This document shows positions 60,890-64,000 of a DNA stretch of 64,000 nt, in pieces; within the stretch, counting starts at the first letter, position 1; each line of letters opens with the position of its first letter. The position numbers and the translations under genes are program-made. Source of the DNA: Phocoena phocoena (lineage: Eukaryota > Chordata > Mammalia > Artiodactyla > Phocoenidae); assembly GCF_963924675.1 (NCBI RefSeq), contig NC_089231.1, positions 70,421,691 through 70,485,690 on the forward strand. Direction: 5' to 3'. The notes under the pieces were generated by a model, which was not told where the DNA came from, ran no database searches, and was given only the letters and a program-made list of their open reading frames with translations.

Positions 60890-61675
60890 CATCTTTTAGC
60901 TCTTTGCTTATGGGGTGTTTTCCAACACCAACAACTAATTCTCTGATTATCTGGACACCAACTAGGTGTTGCGTAATTCAGTTCAATTCTGACACTGATT
61001 TCCGGAGATAGCCTCTGACCCCACAGGTTAAGGGCCCAGTCCCACAAAACTGCCCCCACTTCAGATGCCCAGGCTGCGTACCTTTCTGCCCAGCCAACTA
61101 CACATTTGCGGGGTCCCCGTGCCCCACCCCCGCTCAGGTTTGGTAATTCACTAGAACAACACACAGGACTCAGGAAAACACTTTACTTCCTAGATCACCA
61201 GCTTATCATAAAGGCTGTAACTCAGGAACAGCCCAGTGGAAGAGATGTGTAGGGCGAGGTATGGGGGAAGGGGCGTGGAGCTCCCATGCCCTCTCTGGGT
61301 GCACCACACTCCCGGCACCTCCCTGTGATCGCCCACCCCGACTCCCTGAACCCTATCACTTATGGATTTTTATGGAGGTTTCATTAAGTAGGCATGTTTG
61401 ATTAAATCATTGGCTGTTGGTTATTAACCTCCAGCCTCCTCCCTTCCCCAGAGGTTGGGGTGGAGGGTGCTGAAATTTCCAGTCCTTTAATCATGCCTTA
61501 GCCTTTTTGGTAACCAAGCCCACATCCTGAAGCCAGGGGCCCCCAGCCATCAGTCATCTCATTTGCATACAAAAGATGCTTTTTCTCACTAGGGAGATTC
61601 CAAGGGTTCTAGGAGCTTGGTGCCAGGAACCCAAGGGCAAACACATGTAGGTTTTTCATTACACTCCACCTTAAA
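60890..61675. mobile_element. LTR-like or other old interspersed repeat, unassigned
   Basis: ACAGGACTCAGGAAAACACT, TTTTTATGGAGGTTTCATTA, CCCAGCCATCAGTCATCTCA and GATTCCAAGGGTTCTAGGAG are motifs I associate with a widespread mammalian LTR-type fossil. No viral coding frame is present. Confidence 0.45.
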
Positions 61676-62013
61676 TGTCATCCCCCTGTAGTGGCCTCTC
61701 CGAACCACTTTATCTGAAGGAGCCCCAATACCAGTCACTCATATCAGCCCATTGTATTGCCTGGACTTAATAGTGTCTTACGGATATGTTTGTTGAGCAG
61801 GCTCTCCCCACTAGAATGTGAGCTGGGTGGGGATAGGATAGGGTCTATCATGTTCACAGTAGCCCCAGCACCCGGCACATAGTAGGTGTACGGTAGCTAC
61901 TCGGTGAGGGAGTGTGCCCGATTCAGTGATGCTGAGGGCTGAACCTCAGGGCAGTGAGGCCCTGGTGCCACCGCTTGGCTGTGACCCTTCCTCTGTGTGT
62001 TGTCTTCCTCCAG

Positions 62014-62055
62014 GTGAACCAGAATAGCACCTCTTCCCACCTAGGAAGCTCATGA
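62014..62055 (+). CDS. TPST2: TPST2 coding exon 4 (residues 365-377 and stop)
   Basis: Starts on a codon boundary after TGTCTTCCTCCAG and reads VNQNSTSSHLGSS then TGA at 62053-62055. Asn368 in NST is the second N-glycosylation sequon. The total of 377 residues equals human TPST2. The exon continues as 3' UTR to a donor at 62062/62063. Confidence 0.96.
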   Translation: MNQNSTSSHLGSS

Positions 62056-62062
62056 TTTCCAG
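62056..62062 (+). other. TPST2: TPST2 3' UTR start and donor
   Basis: Seven nt after the stop, CAG then GTAAGCC forms a strong donor, which suggests that the 3' UTR is split. Confidence 0.6.
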
Positions 62063-63287
62063 GTAAGCCTGTGGACTTTGCCGGGACCTTCCGACACTTC
62101 TGAGCCCAGGAATCACTTTTCTGAAAAGCTTGTCCTTCCTGAGCCTCCCTGGGGAGGAGTGGCCACCAAGGTGGGCTGACCCAGCCCCATCAGGAGGTTT
62201 CCCTGGCCCCAGCCTGGGGAGCTACTTATAGAATGAAGGCTTAGTCTCCTAGCTCTGGATCAGGGGTGTGGGCAGGGATCAATGCTGAACCAGCCAGAAA
62301 AAGGTTTATCTGGCATTGGGGAGGGGGTACAGAGGACAGGTGTGATGGGGGGATTCTAGAACCATTTTGCACAGAATGCTGTCTGCCAACCCAGCTTCTA
62401 TAAACAGCATCAGGTTGGCCCAAAGCAATTAATGTTGTAATAATAGTCGCAAGGAGTTCTGGTCTAAGAATAACCCCTACTGCACTGGGCTGAGTGCTCT
62501 TCCTGTGTTACTCCTTTAACCCTCAGCATCCCTGGGAGGCAGGTGACATGAATGTCCCATTTTATGGAGGAGAAAACCAAAGCCCAGAGAAGGGCGTTGA
62601 CTGGCCTAAGGCCACAGGGCCACCAGAAGTCATCTCCCCCAGAGTTTGCTTTTAACAAACGATTTTAAGTGCATATTTACCCATCCATGTTTTGCCAGGG
62701 GGCAGGGAAACAGGTTCTGAACTTGGGAAGTCAAAGATTTCAGGACTCACTCGAGGTTCGACTCCTGTTGGCCTCTGTTTTCCCCATCTGGAGAATGGGG
62801 ATTCATCACTGTTCGCCTCCAAGGGTGGTCGTGAGATGAAGTGAGCCGGCCCGGGTGGGAGCGCTGGGACCTCGCGGCAGACGTGGGCCCTGGAGTTAAG
62901 GCTCCAGCGAGTGAGCTCACTTCCTTATGCTCCCCAGCCTCTCTGATCAGGCTCAGGGAAACCTGGGGGAGTCAGAGAGGCCAGGACCAACTTGCCTGGG
63001 TATTTGGCCTATTCTTTTAAACCGTAAAAGAGCTTCTAGCCTCTAGTCGATTTTTAGTTCCCTTATCTTATTTTTAAATAATCAGCATATTTTTTTCATT
63101 TTTCTTGAAATCCACTTTGCACTAGCCCACAAGGCTGGAGACACGAAGTCACCCTGACTCTCAGCATGCCCATCTTGAGTTGTGCTAAGATCCAGGACTT
63201 CCGTTTAATTCCTAAGAAGTCTCACGTTGAAAGCAGTCTTTTTCCAAGTTTTTCCCCAACTCGATTTCCCTCTCTCTCTTTCTGCAG
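62063..63287 (+). other. TPST2: Probable TPST2 3' UTR intron
   Basis: 1.2 kb between the donor at 62063 and the acceptor at 63286-63287, which has a long CT-rich tract before CTGCAG. If unspliced, this would be 3' UTR. It contains a MIR copy and no clear AATAAA. Confidence 0.55.
62470..62645 (-). repeat. MIR SINE fossil
   Basis: CCCATTTTATGGAGGAGAAA and CTAAGGCCACAGGGCCACCA: reversed core. Confidence 0.75.
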
Positions 63288-64000
63288 GTTCATTAGTAGA
63301 ATCCTGAACCTTCTCGTTGACGAAAACCAGATCTATTTCTCGCTTTACGCTTTAGATGAGGGCCCAGAGACAGGGTACTTTAGCTAATCATTGCCATCTG
63401 CTCTTCATAAATCAGAAAAGTGATATCTTTGAGGTCAAGTGGCGACAGGTTGAGATGTGGGTAAGGACCCAAGAAACATTTTTAAAGGTAAATTCTCTCC
63501 AGCCATCTGGATGCTATAGAAAATCTCACATGCTTACATGAATGCATGAAGACCATCTGTCCTGCAATCACACATATAAATATACAAGATCTGTTTCAGA
63601 ATTGCGACTCTGGGCCTAACACCCGTTTTCTCCCCTTTCAGATCTTTGCAAGTGGCTTTGTTGCCAGAAGAGAAGAAACTTTGCATTTGAGTGGAAATCG
63701 GACCTCAAATCCAAGCATATTGCTTGCTATTAATCGCCAAAACAGGACTGCTCACGAGGAATCTGTTTGCATATGGTTGCAAAAGCTGAATCATTGACAA
63801 CTTAACCTTGAGACATTCTATCTTAGGATAGTCTGGGGTAGAGAACCAAAAGTGTGGAGGTAGTCCGGCTTTTGAAACTTAGGTATTTTATATTTTTCCC
63901 CTCGAGAAGTTTTTTTTAAGAAATGGATTTGCCATCCTCCTTAATTTGCAGGACTGCCTTGGTGGCTTTGTTTGCTGGGACAAGGCCCACCACCCGTGCC
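63288..64000 (+). other. TPST2: Candidate TPST2 terminal 3' UTR exon (runs off or ends in window)
   Basis: Begins GTTCATTAGTAGAATCCTGA after the acceptor at 63287. I see no canonical AATAAA from here to the window end; variants such as TATAAA (near 63576) exist. The 3' end is therefore unknown. The short open frames in it have no recognised domain. Confidence 0.45.

Larger units (their letters stand above)
58528..62013 (+). other. TPST2: TPST2 intron between coding exons 3 and 4
   Basis: 3.5 kb with GT at 58528 and AG at 62012-62013. It contains three SINEs and old repeat fossils, including LTR-like sequence around 60.9-61.7 kb. Confidence 0.88.

Noticed and set aside
63166..63797. Small open frames near the window end
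   Set aside because: Short, no domain, and located in the probable 3' UTR exon of TPST2.

Overview
This is a mammalian nuclear window, almost certainly from a toothed whale. Intron-split genes, CpG depletion, LINE-1 and MIR fossils and abundant tRNA-derived SINEs of the CHR type (Cetacea, hippos, ruminants) indicate a cetartiodactyl. Three copies (13.1, 19.3 and 39.4 kb) belong to the GC-rich SINE subfamily that I know as abundant in odontocetes, and two of them still have perfect target-site duplications. Species cannot be read from the sequence.

Two protein-coding genes are supported, both on the + strand. Positions 449-632 are the last coding exon of CRYBB1 (beta-crystallin B1), followed by its AATAAA signal near 692. 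After about 6.5 kb of intergenic repeats, a CpG island (7.25-7.95 kb) marks the probable promoter and first non-coding exon of TPST2 (Golgi protein-tyrosine sulfotransferase 2). Its coding sequence lies in four exons: 48183-49024, 53039-53237, 58477-58527 and 62014-62055. These join to 377 codons plus a stop, the human TPST2 length, with the catalytic and PAPS-binding residues present. A splice donor 7 nt after the stop and a good acceptor at 63287 suggest that the rest of the 3' UTR is in another exon. The order CRYBB1-TPST2 on one strand matches human 22q12.1.

The remaining sequence is intergenic or intronic: 7.5-48.1 kb is a very long first intron (or introns around unrecognised 5' UTR exons), followed by introns of 4.0, 5.2, 3.5 and 1.2 kb. 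It is filled with nested repeats: long and short CHR SINEs, 3' L1 fragments, about 30 MIR fossils, old hAT-like elements, two 80-bp mariner-type MITEs, and several micro- and minisatellites.

I found no new multi-gene system. The points most worth a second look are an AUG-UGA start-stop uORF at the first base of the TPST2 coding exon, a seven-copy CpG-dense 50-bp minisatellite at 32.0-32.4 kb, an isolated CpG-retaining intronic segment at 36.6-36.8 kb, and a TGGA-type repeat ending about 64 bp before a TPST2 splice acceptor. Repeat boundaries are approximate unless a target-site duplication is given; old repeat family names are from memory.
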